Source: NP936 sp002726085 (GTDB lineage Bacteria; Acidobacteriota; Vicinamibacteria; Vicinamibacterales; UBA8438). Taken from it: a stretch of DNA of 26,550 nucleotides. Positions 13,340-21,384 of this stretch are shown piece after piece; within the stretch, counting starts at the first letter, position 1; each line of letters begins with the position of its first letter. Location: NCBI GenBank assembly GCA_036012905.1, contig DASCQF010000008.1, positions 1 through 26,550 of the forward strand. Reading direction: 5' to 3'. Made by a program: the position numbers and the translations under genes. Under the pieces are notes generated by a model that was not told the DNA's origin, ran no database searches, and worked only from the letters and a program-made list of their open reading frames with translations.

Positions 13340-15246
13340 TATTTGTAGCTCCGCTGCGACAAGGCCACGTTCTCGAAGTTGAGTGGCTCGACGTGGCGTC
13401 GTGGCGTGTCGCCAGTGAACTCCCAGACGGCGACGTGGGAGAACGCCTCGTCGTCCCGCTTGGCCTCGCCTTCCTCCGTCTGGTGCTCCTCCCTGAAGTG
13501 GGCGCCGCACGACTCCTTGCGCATCAGCGCGTCCTGACACATCACCTCGGCCAGCTCGAAGAAGTCGGCGACCCGACCGGCCAGCTCCAGCTGCTGGTTG
13601 ATGTCTTTCCCGCTTCCTGGCACACGGACGTCGCGCCCGTATTGCTCTCGCAGATCGGCAATCAACCCACGTCCCCGCTCCAGTCCAGCCTGATTGCGCG
13701 ACATCCCACAGTGTTCCCACACAATCTTTCCCAGCTCGCGATGGAACGAATCGGCCGTGCGACTCCCGCCGGCATCCAACAGCTTCTGACTCCGCGCCAA
13801 GACTTCATCCCGGACCGAGCCACAGGCGGCGTGGTCTTCGGCCACGTCGCTCGGTCCGTTGCGGGCGAGGAAATCGCCGATCGTGTATGGCAGCACGAAA
13901 TAACCGTCGGCCAATCCTTGCATCAGCGCCGACGCCCCGAGGCGGTTGGCGCCGTGGTCCGAAAAATTTGCCTCGCCGATGACAAACAGCCCCGGCACGG
14001 TGCTCATCAGGTTGTAGTCGACCCACACGCCACCCATCGAATAATGCGGGGCGGGGTAGATCCGCATCGGCCGTTCGAACGGACTCTCGCCCGTAATCCG
14101 TTCGTACATGTCGAAGAGGTTCCCGTAGCGTTCGGCGATCACCGGGCGTCCAAGACGGGCAATCGGCTCGGCAAAATCGAGATACACGCCGTTCGACAGC
14201 GGACCCACGCCCTGGCCGGCATCCACCATCTCCTTGGCCCGACGCGACGAGATGTCACGTGGGCTCAGGTTGCCGAAGCTCGGGTAGATCCGCTCGAGGT
14301 AGTAGTCGCGCTCGTCTTCCGGAATCTCGGCGGCCGCTCGACCATCACCTTCGGTCTTGGGCACCCAGATGCGACCGTCATTGCGCAGCGACTCGCTCAT
14401 CAACGTCAGCTTCGACTGATACTCGCCGCTGGATGGAATGCAGGTTGGATGGATCTGCGTGTAGCAGGGATTGGCAAAACCGGCGCCACGCCGATGACAA
14501 CGCCAGCCTGCCGACACGTTACAGTTCTTGGCGTTGGTCGACAGATAGAACACGTTGACATACCCACCGGTGGCCAGGACCACCGCGTCGGCAGTGTGCG
14601 CTTCGATCGCGCCGTCGGTGAGCCGCCGCGTCACGATCCCCCGAGCCCGGTCGTCGACCACGACCAGATCGAGCATCTCCTGCCGCGAGAACATCGTGAC
14701 CTTCCCGGCCGCGATCTGTCGCGACAGCGCCTGATAGGCGCCGAGCAGCAACTGCTGCCCGGTCTGACCGCGTGCATAGAAGGTGCGCGACACCTGTGCG
14801 CCACCGAACGACCGGTTGGCCAGTCCGCCGCCATATTCGCGGGCAAAGGGCACACCCTGGGCCACGCACTGGTCGATGATGTCGACCGAGACCTGCGCCA
14901 GTCGATACGTGTTGGCTTCGCGAGAGCGGAAGTCGCCGCCCTTCACGGTGTCGTAAAACAGGCGATACACGCTGTCGCCGTCGTTCTGATAGTTTTTGGC
15001 GGCGTTGATACCGCCCTGGGCCGCGATGCTGTGGGCTCGTCGCGGGCTGTCGTGATAGGTGAAGCATCGAACGTTGTAGCCCAGCTCCCCCATGGTGGCG
15101 GCGGCCGACGCGCCCGCAAGCCCCGAACCGACCACGATGACGTCGAACTTCCGCTTGTTCGCCGGATTGACGAGCTTCATGTCGAACAGATGCCGCTCCC
15201 ACTTCTGGGTGAGCGGCCCGTCCGGCACGTGCGGGTCGAGATTCAT
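13339..15246 (-). CDS. sdhA: Succinate dehydrogenase/fumarate reductase flavoprotein subunit
   Basis: 635 aa, the type-B (Bacteroidetes/Bacillus/epsilon-type) length and style. The FAD-binding Rossmann segment is VIVVGSGLAGASAAATMGE, the covalent-FAD histidine lies in RAHSIAAQGGINAAKN, and the substrate region includes GGAQVSRTFYARGQTG and the MYPAPHYSMGG-like segment RIYPAPHYSMGGVW. It oxidises succinate to fumarate, or the reverse, at the cytoplasmic face. The start ATG 15246 is 10 bp after the sdhC stop and has GAGGAGG upstream. One cytochrome b subunit plus this long SdhA defines the three-gene enzyme, usually paired with menaquinone; quinone type is inference. Confidence 0.96.
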   Translation of the reverse strand: MNLDPHVPDGPLTQKWERHLFDMKLVNPANKRKFDVIVVGSGLAGASAAATMGELGYNVRCFTYHDSPRRAHSIAAQGGINAAKNYQNDGDSVYRLFYDTVKGGDFRSREANTYRLAQVSVDIIDQCVAQGVPFAREYGGGLANRSFGGAQVSRTFYARGQTGQQLLLGAYQALSRQIAAGKVTMFSRQEMLDLVVVDDRARGIVTRRLTDGAIEAHTADAVVLATGGYVNVFYLSTNAKNCNVSAGWRCHRRGAGFANPCYTQIHPTCIPSSGEYQSKLTLMSESLRNDGRIWVPKTEGDGRAAAEIPEDERDYYLERIYPSFGNLSPRDISSRRAKEMVDAGQGVGPLSNGVYLDFAEPIARLGRPVIAERYGNLFDMYERITGESPFERPMRIYPAPHYSMGGVWVDYNLMSTVPGLFVIGEANFSDHGANRLGASALMQGLADGYFVLPYTIGDFLARNGPSDVAEDHAACGSVRDEVLARSQKLLDAGGSRTADSFHRELGKIVWEHCGMSRNQAGLERGRGLIADLREQYGRDVRVPGSGKDINQQLELAGRVADFFELAEVMCQDALMRKESCGAHFREEHQTEEGEAKRDDEAFSHVAVWEFTGDTPRRHVEPLNFENVALSQRSYK

Positions 15247-15256
15247 GGCGCCCTCC

Positions 15257-15934
15257 TCAGCGGACCAGACCCGCGAGGATCGCGAGCGGAATCGAAATGT
15301 TGCCCAACGTCACACCCAGCGCGAGCACCGCGGCGACGATTCGTCGCAGCGCGGCGACGCGCGGCCCGTCGATCCCGAGCGTCTGCGTGATGCTCCAGGC
15401 TCCGTGGTAGATGTGGAGGCCAAGCGGCAGCATGCATGCCATGTAGGCCAGCGCGACAGGCCACTGGGAGAAGGCGGATACCACATTGGCATAGACTGCG
15501 CCCTCCTCGAAGTCGGCGTGTACCGTCCCGAAGGTGAGATGTAGCAGGTGATACAACACAAACGCCGCCACGATCACGCCGCCCCAGCGCATCGTGCGCG
15601 ACGCGTAGGTGAGCGACACGTCGTGCGGTTTCTGATACCGCTCGGTCCTGGCAGCACGGCTCATCAAAGTGAGCTGAACCGCAGCGACGATGTGGACACC
15701 GACGGCCGCGATTAGCCCCAGTCGCGCGAGCCACAACAGCTCGCCGTGACCGAGCGCCGGCGCCCCGACTTCCCGGAGGAAGGCCGCGTAGGCGTCGTAG
15801 TCGGCCTGACCCAGAAATATCTTCAAGTTGCCGATCATGTGCATGACGACGAAGCCCAGCAGCAGGACACCGCTGGCGGCCATCACGACCTTCTTGCCAA
15901 TCGACGACTGGTAGAGTCCGAATGCTTGTGTCAT
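15257..15934 (-). CDS. sdhC: Succinate dehydrogenase cytochrome b subunit (type B, b558-like)
   Basis: 225 aa from ATG 15934; the open frame continues upstream but conserved sequence starts at SSIGKKVVMAASG. Five membrane segments are visible, around VVMAASGVLLLGFVVMH, LIAAVGVHIVAAVQL, GGVIVAAFVLYHLLHL, VALAYMACMLPLGLHIYHG and the C-terminal VAAVLALGVTLGN segment. Histidines in several of these (for example VVMHMIGN, VHIVAAV, YHLLHL, LHIYHGAW) would ligate two hemes b, as in di-heme type-B enzymes. It anchors SdhAB and passes electrons to quinone. First gene of the operon, with a sigma-70 promoter about 65 bp upstream. Confidence 0.94.
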   Translation of the reverse strand: MTQAFGLYQSSIGKKVVMAASGVLLLGFVVMHMIGNLKIFLGQADYDAYAAFLREVGAPALGHGELLWLARLGLIAAVGVHIVAAVQLTLMSRAARTERYQKPHDVSLTYASRTMRWGGVIVAAFVLYHLLHLTFGTVHADFEEGAVYANVVSAFSQWPVALAYMACMLPLGLHIYHGAWSITQTLGIDGPRVAALRRIVAAVLALGVTLGNISIPLAILAGLVR

Positions 15935-15936
15935 GG

Positions 15937-15960
15937 ACGCTGAACCCCGTACGCTGAACC
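15937..15960. repeat. Two 10-bp direct repeats in the sdh leader
   Basis: ACGCTGAACC occurs at 15937-15946 and 15951-15960, 14 bp apart, immediately before the sdhC start on the minus strand (GGTTCAGCGT when read with the gene). It lies between promoter and start codon, so it could be an operator or an mRNA site. A GC block GGGGGGCCCCC follows at 15962-15972. Confidence 0.5.
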
Positions 15961-15999
15961 TGGGGGGCCCCCTGCGGTTCACGACGCGAGTGGGACCAC

Positions 16000-16029
16000 A
16001 TGATAGGGCGCACGAGATTGCGTTTGCAA
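16000..16029 (-). promoter_or_regulatory. sigma-70 promoter of sdhCAB
   Basis: On the minus strand, TTGCAA (16029-16024) and TATCAT (16005-16000) are 18 bp apart. The start site would fall near 15993, leaving a roughly 60-nt leader that contains the 10-bp direct repeats. Confidence 0.5.
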
Positions 16030-16101
16030 GACGGGTAGCCCCACTCGACGAAACTGGCGCGCTGCTCGGAGGTTCGCCAGAGGATGCCCTACACATAGCA
16101 G

Positions 16102-17139
16102 ATGACGGACGCATCTGAGCGACCCACGCGTTTGAGAACGGGCAAGCTCGACAGCGAGCGGCTGGAACAACTGCTGTCCGACTTGCCTCGACGAGACCAG
16201 AGCGTCGTCATCGGCCCGCAGGTCGGCGAGGATGCCGCGGTGATCGAGATCGGCGACCGGTGTGTCGTGTCGGCCACCGACCCGGTCACATTCGCGACCG
16301 ACCGCGTCGGATGGTACGCCGTGCATGTCAACGCAAACGACGTCGCGGTGCTGGGCGCGCGACCACGATGGTTTCTGGCGGTCCTGCTGCTACCCGAAGG
16401 CGCGCCGTTCAGGCTGGTCGAATCGATCATGACCGACATTCGTCGTGCCTGCGCCGCACTCGACGTGACCGTGTGCGGCGGTCACACGGAGGTCACACCA
16501 CATGTGGACGCTCCGTTGGTCGTAGGCCAGATGCTCGGCGAGGTGGCCCCTGCTGGTCTGGTCAGAAAGACCAGCCTGCAGGCCGGCGATGATCTGCTGC
16601 TTACCCACGGCGCCGCAATAGAAGGCACCGCAATCCTGGCGCGCGAACGTCGGGCTACCTTGACGGCCGCCCTGCCGGAGGAGGTCGTCGACAGGGCCGC
16701 GGCGCTGCTGACCGACCCCGGCATCTCGGTTGTGGACGCGGCCCTGACCGCCGTCGCGGCGGGGACGATACATGCGATGCACGATCCGACCGAGGGAGGC
16801 ATCCTCAATGGTCTGGCCGAGCTTGCAGCGGCAGCGTCAACCGGACTGGAAGTCGATGTGACACGTATCCCGGTCCTGCCGGAAACCGGTCGGATCTGCG
16901 GTCATCTGAAACTTGACCCGCTGCGGCTGATCGCCTCTGGAGCGCTTCTGGTCGGGGTACCGCCGAGCGCGACGGCGGACGTCGTAGCGGCGCTGGCCGC
17001 GAAGGCGATCCCGGTGACCCGCATCGGCTCGGCTCGCCCCCAAGAGGAGGGCACGACCTTGGTTTCCGAGGACGGCCGGACCCGGTTTGGACCGAGCGCC
17101 ACAGACGAGCTCGCCCGACTCTATGAGCGCGACGGATGA
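16102..17139 (+). CDS. PurM/HypE/SelD-superfamily (AIR synthase-related) ATP-binding protein
   Basis: 345 aa. The N-terminal ATP-binding half has GPQVGEDAAVIEIGDR at about 38-53 and the ATDPVTF stretch, followed by HVNANDVAVLGARPRWFLAVLLLP and VCGGHTEV, all typical of HypE-type proteins. The C-terminal half contains MHDPTEGGILNGLAELA, the conserved DPTxGG loop. HypE makes the cyano ligand of NiFe hydrogenase from a C-terminal Cys thiocarboxamide, but this protein ends in LARLYERDG without a terminal cysteine and no hyp genes are near, so it is not a true HypE. An orphan AIR-synthase-like enzyme of unknown substrate is the fair call. It overlaps the downstream protease gene by 4 bp. Confidence 0.88.
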   Translation: MTDASERPTRLRTGKLDSERLEQLLSDLPRRDQSVVIGPQVGEDAAVIEIGDRCVVSATDPVTFATDRVGWYAVHVNANDVAVLGARPRWFLAVLLLPEGAPFRLVESIMTDIRRACAALDVTVCGGHTEVTPHVDAPLVVGQMLGEVAPAGLVRKTSLQAGDDLLLTHGAAIEGTAILARERRATLTAALPEEVVDRAAALLTDPGISVVDAALTAVAAGTIHAMHDPTEGGILNGLAELAAAASTGLEVDVTRIPVLPETGRICGHLKLDPLRLIASGALLVGVPPSATADVVAALAAKAIPVTRIGSARPQEEGTTLVSEDGRTRFGPSATDELARLYERDG

Positions 17140-18095
17140 AGCTGAGAGGCATGCTCATCGCAGCGACCATCATGGTGCTCGTCGGCGCTCAGGCTCCCCT
17201 TGTCGGCCAGACGACGCTTCCCACGCTACGGATAGACGCACCCGCCTCGCTCGAGACGGTGGCGGAGCGTGTGGGCCTGTACCCCGGCGCCCGGCTTTCA
17301 ACGGCGATGAGCCTCGCCGGTCTCACCCACGCCGGCCCGCCTATCGACGTGCTGCTCATCGCCGAGGGCGCGGAGCTCGCCCGCAACACGCCAGAGTGGA
17401 TCTCCGGTTTCGCCGACGCCCAGCGAAACCTCGTCGTCTTGTTTCCCAACCGCGCTGTGTCGTATCCCTCCGACTCGCTCGAGACACTGATGCATCACGA
17501 AGTGGCTCACATCCTGTTTTCACGTGCTGCACAAGGGCGGCCGGTGCCGAGGTGGTTCAACGAAGGGCTCGCGATGGCGGCCGAGCGGCCCGTCGGGATC
17601 GGCGACCGGTCGCGGTTGGCGTGGACCCTCGTCAGACACGGCGGGGTCTCGCTCCCGGAGCTCGAGCAGCTCTTCGGCGAGGGACGCACCGGCAATCAGC
17701 GCGCCTACGCGGTCTCCAACGCGCTGGTGCGTGACCTGCTACGGGTGCATGGCGAGGCGCGTGTTGGGCGCGTGTTGTCACTGGTGGGGCGCGATCTCCC
17801 GTTCGACGAAGCGTTCGAGACAGCCACCGGCGAGCCACTTCCAGCAGCGGTCGCCCGGTTTTGGAGCGGGCAACGGTTGTGGGAGCGATGGATCCCGTTC
17901 CTGACTCAACCGGTGTTTCTGTGGATGGCCATTACGCTGCTCGCACTGCTGGCGATCAGAACGCACCGCCTGCGACGCCGGGAGCAGCGGCGTCTATGGG
18001 AGGCAGAGGAGCAGGCCGACGCCGAGCGGGAGGCGCGGGAGCGAGGTGAGGACCGTGACCGCAACATCCCGGACAGCCCGTATCAGGCGCATTAG
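17136..18095 (+). CDS. Membrane-anchored gluzincin (peptidase MA-like) metalloprotease
   Basis: 319 aa. An N-terminal signal or anchor (MLIAATIMVLVGAQ) precedes a lumenal domain with the zinc motif HHEVAHIL (HExxH, about residues 117-121) and the downstream acidic partner in PRWFNEGLAMAAE, the usual gluzincin E about 20 residues later. A second hydrophobic segment FLWMAITLLALLAI (about 266-280) is followed by a charged, Arg/Glu-rich coiled tail facing the cytoplasm. This matches small peptidase-MA-family proteins of unknown substrate. The ATG at 17136 overlaps the stop of the PurM-like gene, so both are co-translated. Confidence 0.87.
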   Translation: MKLRGMLIAATIMVLVGAQAPLVGQTTLPTLRIDAPASLETVAERVGLYPGARLSTAMSLAGLTHAGPPIDVLLIAEGAELARNTPEWISGFADAQRNLVVLFPNRAVSYPSDSLETLMHHEVAHILFSRAAQGRPVPRWFNEGLAMAAERPVGIGDRSRLAWTLVRHGGVSLPELEQLFGEGRTGNQRAYAVSNALVRDLLRVHGEARVGRVLSLVGRDLPFDEAFETATGEPLPAAVARFWSGQRLWERWIPFLTQPVFLWMAITLLALLAIRTHRLRRREQRRLWEAEEQADAEREARERGEDRDRNIPDSPYQAH

Positions 18096-18116
18096 CGAGC
18101 AGGTAGCAGCTCGTTG

Positions 18117-18860
18117 CTAGAGCCCTTTGAGGAAACCCGCCCCACCGAGCTGGTCCATCTGCGCGAGAATCCAGTCCCGTCGCTCGCGCACATACGCCGA
18201 CGGCTCACGCGGATTGAAACGTTTCGGGCTTGGCAGGACCGCGGCCAGCAACGCCGCCTGACTACGGTCGAGCCGTGATGGCGGCCTCCCAAAAAACTGT
18301 TCGCTGGCGACACCGACTCCATACACCCCGTCGCCGAATTCCGCCACGTTGAGATAGACCTCGAGAATGCGACGTTTGCTCCAGACCAGCTCGATCAGCA
18401 CCGTCAGGTAGCCCTCGATCCCCTTGCGGACCAGGCTGCGACCGGGCCAGAGGAAGAGGTTCTTGGCAACCTGTTGTGAGATGGTGCTGGCCCCGCGCAG
18501 CCGGCCGCTGGTCCGGCGCTCGTCCAGCGCGTCGCCGATCGCTTCAAAGTCGAGCCCATGGTGGTCCGGAAAGCGCTGGTCCTCCGCCGCAACGACCGCA
18601 ACAGCGAGCTCGGGTGTCATCTCGCTCCACTCGGTCCACCGGTAGCGTGCCGCCCGCTCCGGCTGGCCCGCTCTCCGAACAGCCAGCTGATGCTGGAGAA
18701 TGAACGCGGTCGTTGGCGGTGGCACCCACCGCAGCACCACGACGAACAGCGCAGAGAGCCCTAGGGCAATGAGCGTCGTCGCCACCGCCACCAACGCGAT
18801 GCGACGCAGCGCTCGTCGAATCGGGCTACGCGCACGCTTCAGGCGTCTGGTTCGAGCCAT
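18117..18860 (-). CDS. mtgA: Monofunctional biosynthetic peptidoglycan glycosyltransferase
   Basis: 247 aa from ATG 18860. A basic N-terminus (MARTRRLKRARSP) leads into one membrane anchor (ALVAVATTLIALGLSALFVVVL region). The GT51 domain shows the catalytic glutamate motif AAEDQRFPDHHGLDFEAI, then GASTISQQVAKNLFLW, the RKGIEGYL stretch, and ILEVYLNVAEFGDGVYGV with the second glutamate. It polymerises lipid II into glycan strands at the outer face of the inner membrane, without a transpeptidase domain. The longer open frame upstream overlaps the MerR gene and is not conserved. It lies 13 bp after the MerR-family gene. Confidence 0.95.
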   Translation of the reverse strand: MARTRRLKRARSPIRRALRRIALVAVATTLIALGLSALFVVVLRWVPPPTTAFILQHQLAVRRAGQPERAARYRWTEWSEMTPELAVAVVAAEDQRFPDHHGLDFEAIGDALDERRTSGRLRGASTISQQVAKNLFLWPGRSLVRKGIEGYLTVLIELVWSKRRILEVYLNVAEFGDGVYGVGVASEQFFGRPPSRLDRSQAALLAAVLPSPKRFNPREPSAYVRERRDWILAQMDQLGGAGFLKGL

Positions 18861-18873
18861 TGGGACAGCGCAT

Positions 18874-19368
18874 TCAGCGTTCAGAGGCAGGCGACCGCTT
18901 GCGCTTCGTCGATCTACGCCGCGAGACCCCGACGCGAGCGCGCAAGGTCTTGAAGCTGTCCTCACCCAGCACCAGCAACGGCTGCCCGGGCGCTTCCAGC
19001 AAATTGTAGAAGGCACCCTCATCGGTGCGTGCGTAGATATCCTGTCCGTCGACCAGCAGCGTCACCGGTCCGTCGTCTCCGAGCGCCTCGAACAGCCGGA
19101 TGCCGAAGTGCTCCCGGAGGGCCGCGAGGATCTTGCGGACGCGCTGCACCGTGAAGCCATGGCGCCGCAGCTCGGCGAGCGCCGACAGCTCATACAGTTC
19201 TACTGGGGAATAGCGGCGCTCGGTGAAGCCACCCGCCGCAGTCGGTCGAGAGGCGATGCTCGCCGACAGGAGCTGACGAGCATCCCACCACTGCAGCTGT
19301 CTGGCGGTCAACCCGGTCAGGGCGGCCACCTCGCGCGCACTGTAGCTCTTTTTCAGCTTGGTTGGCAT
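18874..19368 (-). CDS. MerR-family transcriptional regulator
   Basis: 164 aa from ATG 19368. The winged helix-turn-helix fills residues 8-75: YSAREVAALTGLTARQLQWWD, the wing with FTERRYSPVELYEL, and the second helix pair LAELRRHGFTVQRVRKIL. The C-terminal 80 residues do not show the metal-binding cysteines of MerR/CueR types and end in a very basic tail (RRRSTKRKR), so the ligand is unknown. It is sandwiched between thiO and mtgA on the same strand with gaps of 43 and 13 bp, so it may control one or both. Confidence 0.85.
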   Translation of the reverse strand: MPTKLKKSYSAREVAALTGLTARQLQWWDARQLLSASIASRPTAAGGFTERRYSPVELYELSALAELRRHGFTVQRVRKILAALREHFGIRLFEALGDDGPVTLLVDGQDIYARTDEGAFYNLLEAPGQPLLVLGEDSFKTLRARVGVSRRRSTKRKRSPASER

Positions 19369-19411
19369 CGGTCGCCTGTCTCCGCACGTCGGACCGGTGT
19401 CCAGAACCGGC

Positions 19412-20536
19412 TCACGACGCATCGAATCTGCCCGGGGCCACCGCCTCGAGCAGCGGGTCTATCCTCCCGTCGAGCACCAAATCGGCAACGAGACGAGCGG
19501 TCAACGGCGCCAGCAGGACGCCGTTCCGATAGTGCCCCGTCGCGTAGACGAGGTGGGGTACGGCAGAAGACCACCCGACGATTGGCAGGTCGTCCGGTGT
19601 CCCCGGACGCAACCCGACCCGCACCTCGTCGAACCCGGCATCCCGCGTCGCGGGCAGCAGGTTCCCTACCCCGTCGAGGAGCGACGTGACGCCGGCGACG
19701 GTCGCGCCCTCGTCGAAACCGACCTCCTCGACTGTCGCCCCAACGAGGACCGACCCGTCGTGCCAGGGCACGACGTAGCACAGCGAGGACCAGATGACCC
19801 GAGCCAGCCGAGTCCCGGGCCACAGTAGCCGAAGCAACTGCCCGCGTACCGGTCGGACCGGAAGCGGTGCCCCGCCGGCCACGGCCACACGACCGGTCCA
19901 GCTGCCGGCAGCCAACACCACGGCGTCGCTCGTCACCGTTCCTTGCGCCGTCTCGATCTCGATCTCGCCGTCGGCCACCGAGAGACGGCTCGCGGCATGA
20001 GACGTCAGGAAGGACACGCCGTGACGGGCGCCGGCCCGACGCAGCGCCGCCGTCAACGCGGCTGCACCGACGAATCCTTGAGACGGCAGCAGCAAAGCCC
20101 CCCGCACCGACTCACCGAGGTGCGGCTCGGCGACGCGTGCCTCGGTCTGGCTGAGCATTCGGCACGCGACCCCGGCCGAGGCCAGACCCTGCCGTGTCTG
20201 CTCCAGCCGGGTCAGCGAAGCGTCGTCTGTCGCCACCTCGAGGGTCCCGGTTCGCTCGTAGGGGACGACCTTGCCGCTGTCAGCGACGACGTCAGCCACG
20301 AACGCGTCATACATGTCGAGACTGCGCAAACCAAGCGCTCGTAGCGGCCCGGGGTGGTGCGCCTCGATGTAGGGCGCCAGGACGCCTGCTGACGCCTGGG
20401 TCGCGCCGAGCCCGACGTCGCGACTTTCGAGCACCCGGACGGCGGCACCGCACCGGCCAAGCTCATAGGCCACCGCGCAGCCGATGACACCGGCCCCCAC
20501 GATGGTGATATCGAGTTTGTCATTCTTGTCAATCAC
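19412..20536 (-). CDS. thiO: Glycine oxidase-type FAD-dependent amino acid oxidase
   Basis: 374 aa of the DAO family. The N-terminal dinucleotide motif is ITIVGAGVIGCAVAYELGR, with the acidic end of strand 2 in VRVLESRD; the middle has the SWTGRVAV region, and the C-terminal FAD segment is RVGLRPGTPDDLPIVGW followed by TGHYRNGVLLAP, a ThiO hallmark. It oxidises glycine to iminoglycine for the thiazole half of thiamine in organisms lacking ThiH. No other thi genes are here, so a related deaminating oxidase is possible. The start is GTG 20536; the region before it is a heptamer repeat array, so promoter identity is unclear. Confidence 0.88.
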   Translation of the reverse strand: MIDKNDKLDITIVGAGVIGCAVAYELGRCGAAVRVLESRDVGLGATQASAGVLAPYIEAHHPGPLRALGLRSLDMYDAFVADVVADSGKVVPYERTGTLEVATDDASLTRLEQTRQGLASAGVACRMLSQTEARVAEPHLGESVRGALLLPSQGFVGAAALTAALRRAGARHGVSFLTSHAASRLSVADGEIEIETAQGTVTSDAVVLAAGSWTGRVAVAGGAPLPVRPVRGQLLRLLWPGTRLARVIWSSLCYVVPWHDGSVLVGATVEEVGFDEGATVAGVTSLLDGVGNLLPATRDAGFDEVRVGLRPGTPDDLPIVGWSSAVPHLVYATGHYRNGVLLAPLTARLVADLVLDGRIDPLLEAVAPGRFDAS

Positions 20537-20550
20537 GTGACATCGGTCGA

Positions 20551-20627
20551 TATTCGTCAGTGGTCACTGGGCAATGCTCAATGCTCAATGGTCGATGGTC
20601 AAACGTCATTCGTCAATCGTCATTCGT
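20551..20627. repeat. Eleven degenerate 7-bp tandem repeats between the PhoU-like gene and thiO
   Basis: Reading from 20551 gives TATTCGT, CAGTGGT, CACTGGG, CAATGCT, CAATGCT, CAATGGT, CGATGGT, CAAACGT, CATTCGT, CAATCGT, CATTCGT in strict 7-bp register. It fills the space 30 bp downstream of the PhoU-like stop and 15 bp upstream of the thiO GTG. Confidence 0.9.
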
Positions 20628-20656
20628 TGGCGGCAACGCCTCACCTTCGACAGCGT

Positions 20657-21342
20657 CTACTCGGGCGACCCGGCGAGCTCGTCCTCGTCGTAGTAATCGA
20701 TCTTGTGGAGCGGCATAACGACGCTCGAGAGAATATTCATGACGTGACCACCGATGCGCTTGTAGAAGCGGGTGGCGAGCACCAGCGCCGTGGTCGTCTC
20801 GCCATCGTAGCCGCCATGACCGATGCGCGTGATCAACGCGTCGCACCGGTGGGCCATGTCCCGTCCATGCTGAATATTCTGCATCGCCTGTTCCCGGTCA
20901 GACGCCTCGAAAATATGGGCCGCCGCCTGGAACGCCGGCTCCACGCCGCGCCGAATCTCCCCAGCTCGCCGACCACTTCGTCATCGGGAAATGGCGCCTC
21001 TCGAACATCGGCCACCTCCGACAGATTCTTGGCATAGTCGCCGAGACGCTCGACGTCCTTGGCCAAGCTCATCAGCAGGAGGCAGTAGGGCACGTCGACT
21101 CGAGAACCCGGAGTCGAGAGATGCGCCACAATGCGCTTTCGAATGGAGCGCTCCAGCTTGTTGACCTCGACGTCGAGGTCGTAAATGCGAGTCCGGCTTT
21201 CGGGGGCCGCGTCGCCGCCGAATGCGATATCTCCGGCCGACAGGGTCATCTCCAGCGTCAACTTCAACATCCGCCCGAAGCGCTCCCCGATCGCCTGAAG
21301 CGGGTCGTGCGTGCGAAGAATGCCTAACAGCGCGCGTAGCAT
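20657..21342 (-). pseudogene. PhoU-like protein gene with a one-base frameshift
   Basis: The N-terminal part runs in one frame from ATG 21342 (GAGGAGG upstream), with RIYDLDVEVNKLERSIRKR and LLMSLAKDVERLGDYAKN, both PhoU-like helices. The C-terminal part is in another frame (HIFEASDREQ, then TTTALVLATRFYKRIGGHV, to the stop at 20659-20657). The two join smoothly if one base is added in the G run complementary to 20959-20962; the repaired product is 228 aa. PhoU-like domains sense or regulate phosphate uptake and are commonly fused to or next to Na/Pi cotransporters, as here (42-bp gap). The shift is either a real inactivating mutation or a homopolymer sequencing or assembly error. Confidence 0.8.
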
Positions 21343-21384
21343 GGCAACCTCCTCGAACTCGAAGCGGTCGTAACCGTTTGCCCG

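Noticed and set aside
13393..15390. 665-codon open frame opposite sdhA
   Set aside because: Antisense shadow of a GC-rich gene; the opposite strand encodes unmistakable SdhA.
16102..17139. True HypE hydrogenase maturation protein
   Set aside because: No terminal cysteine tail and no hyp or hydrogenase genes nearby.
20551..20627. CRISPR array
   Set aside because: Units are 7 bp with no spacers; the other arrays are likewise contiguous short tandem repeats.
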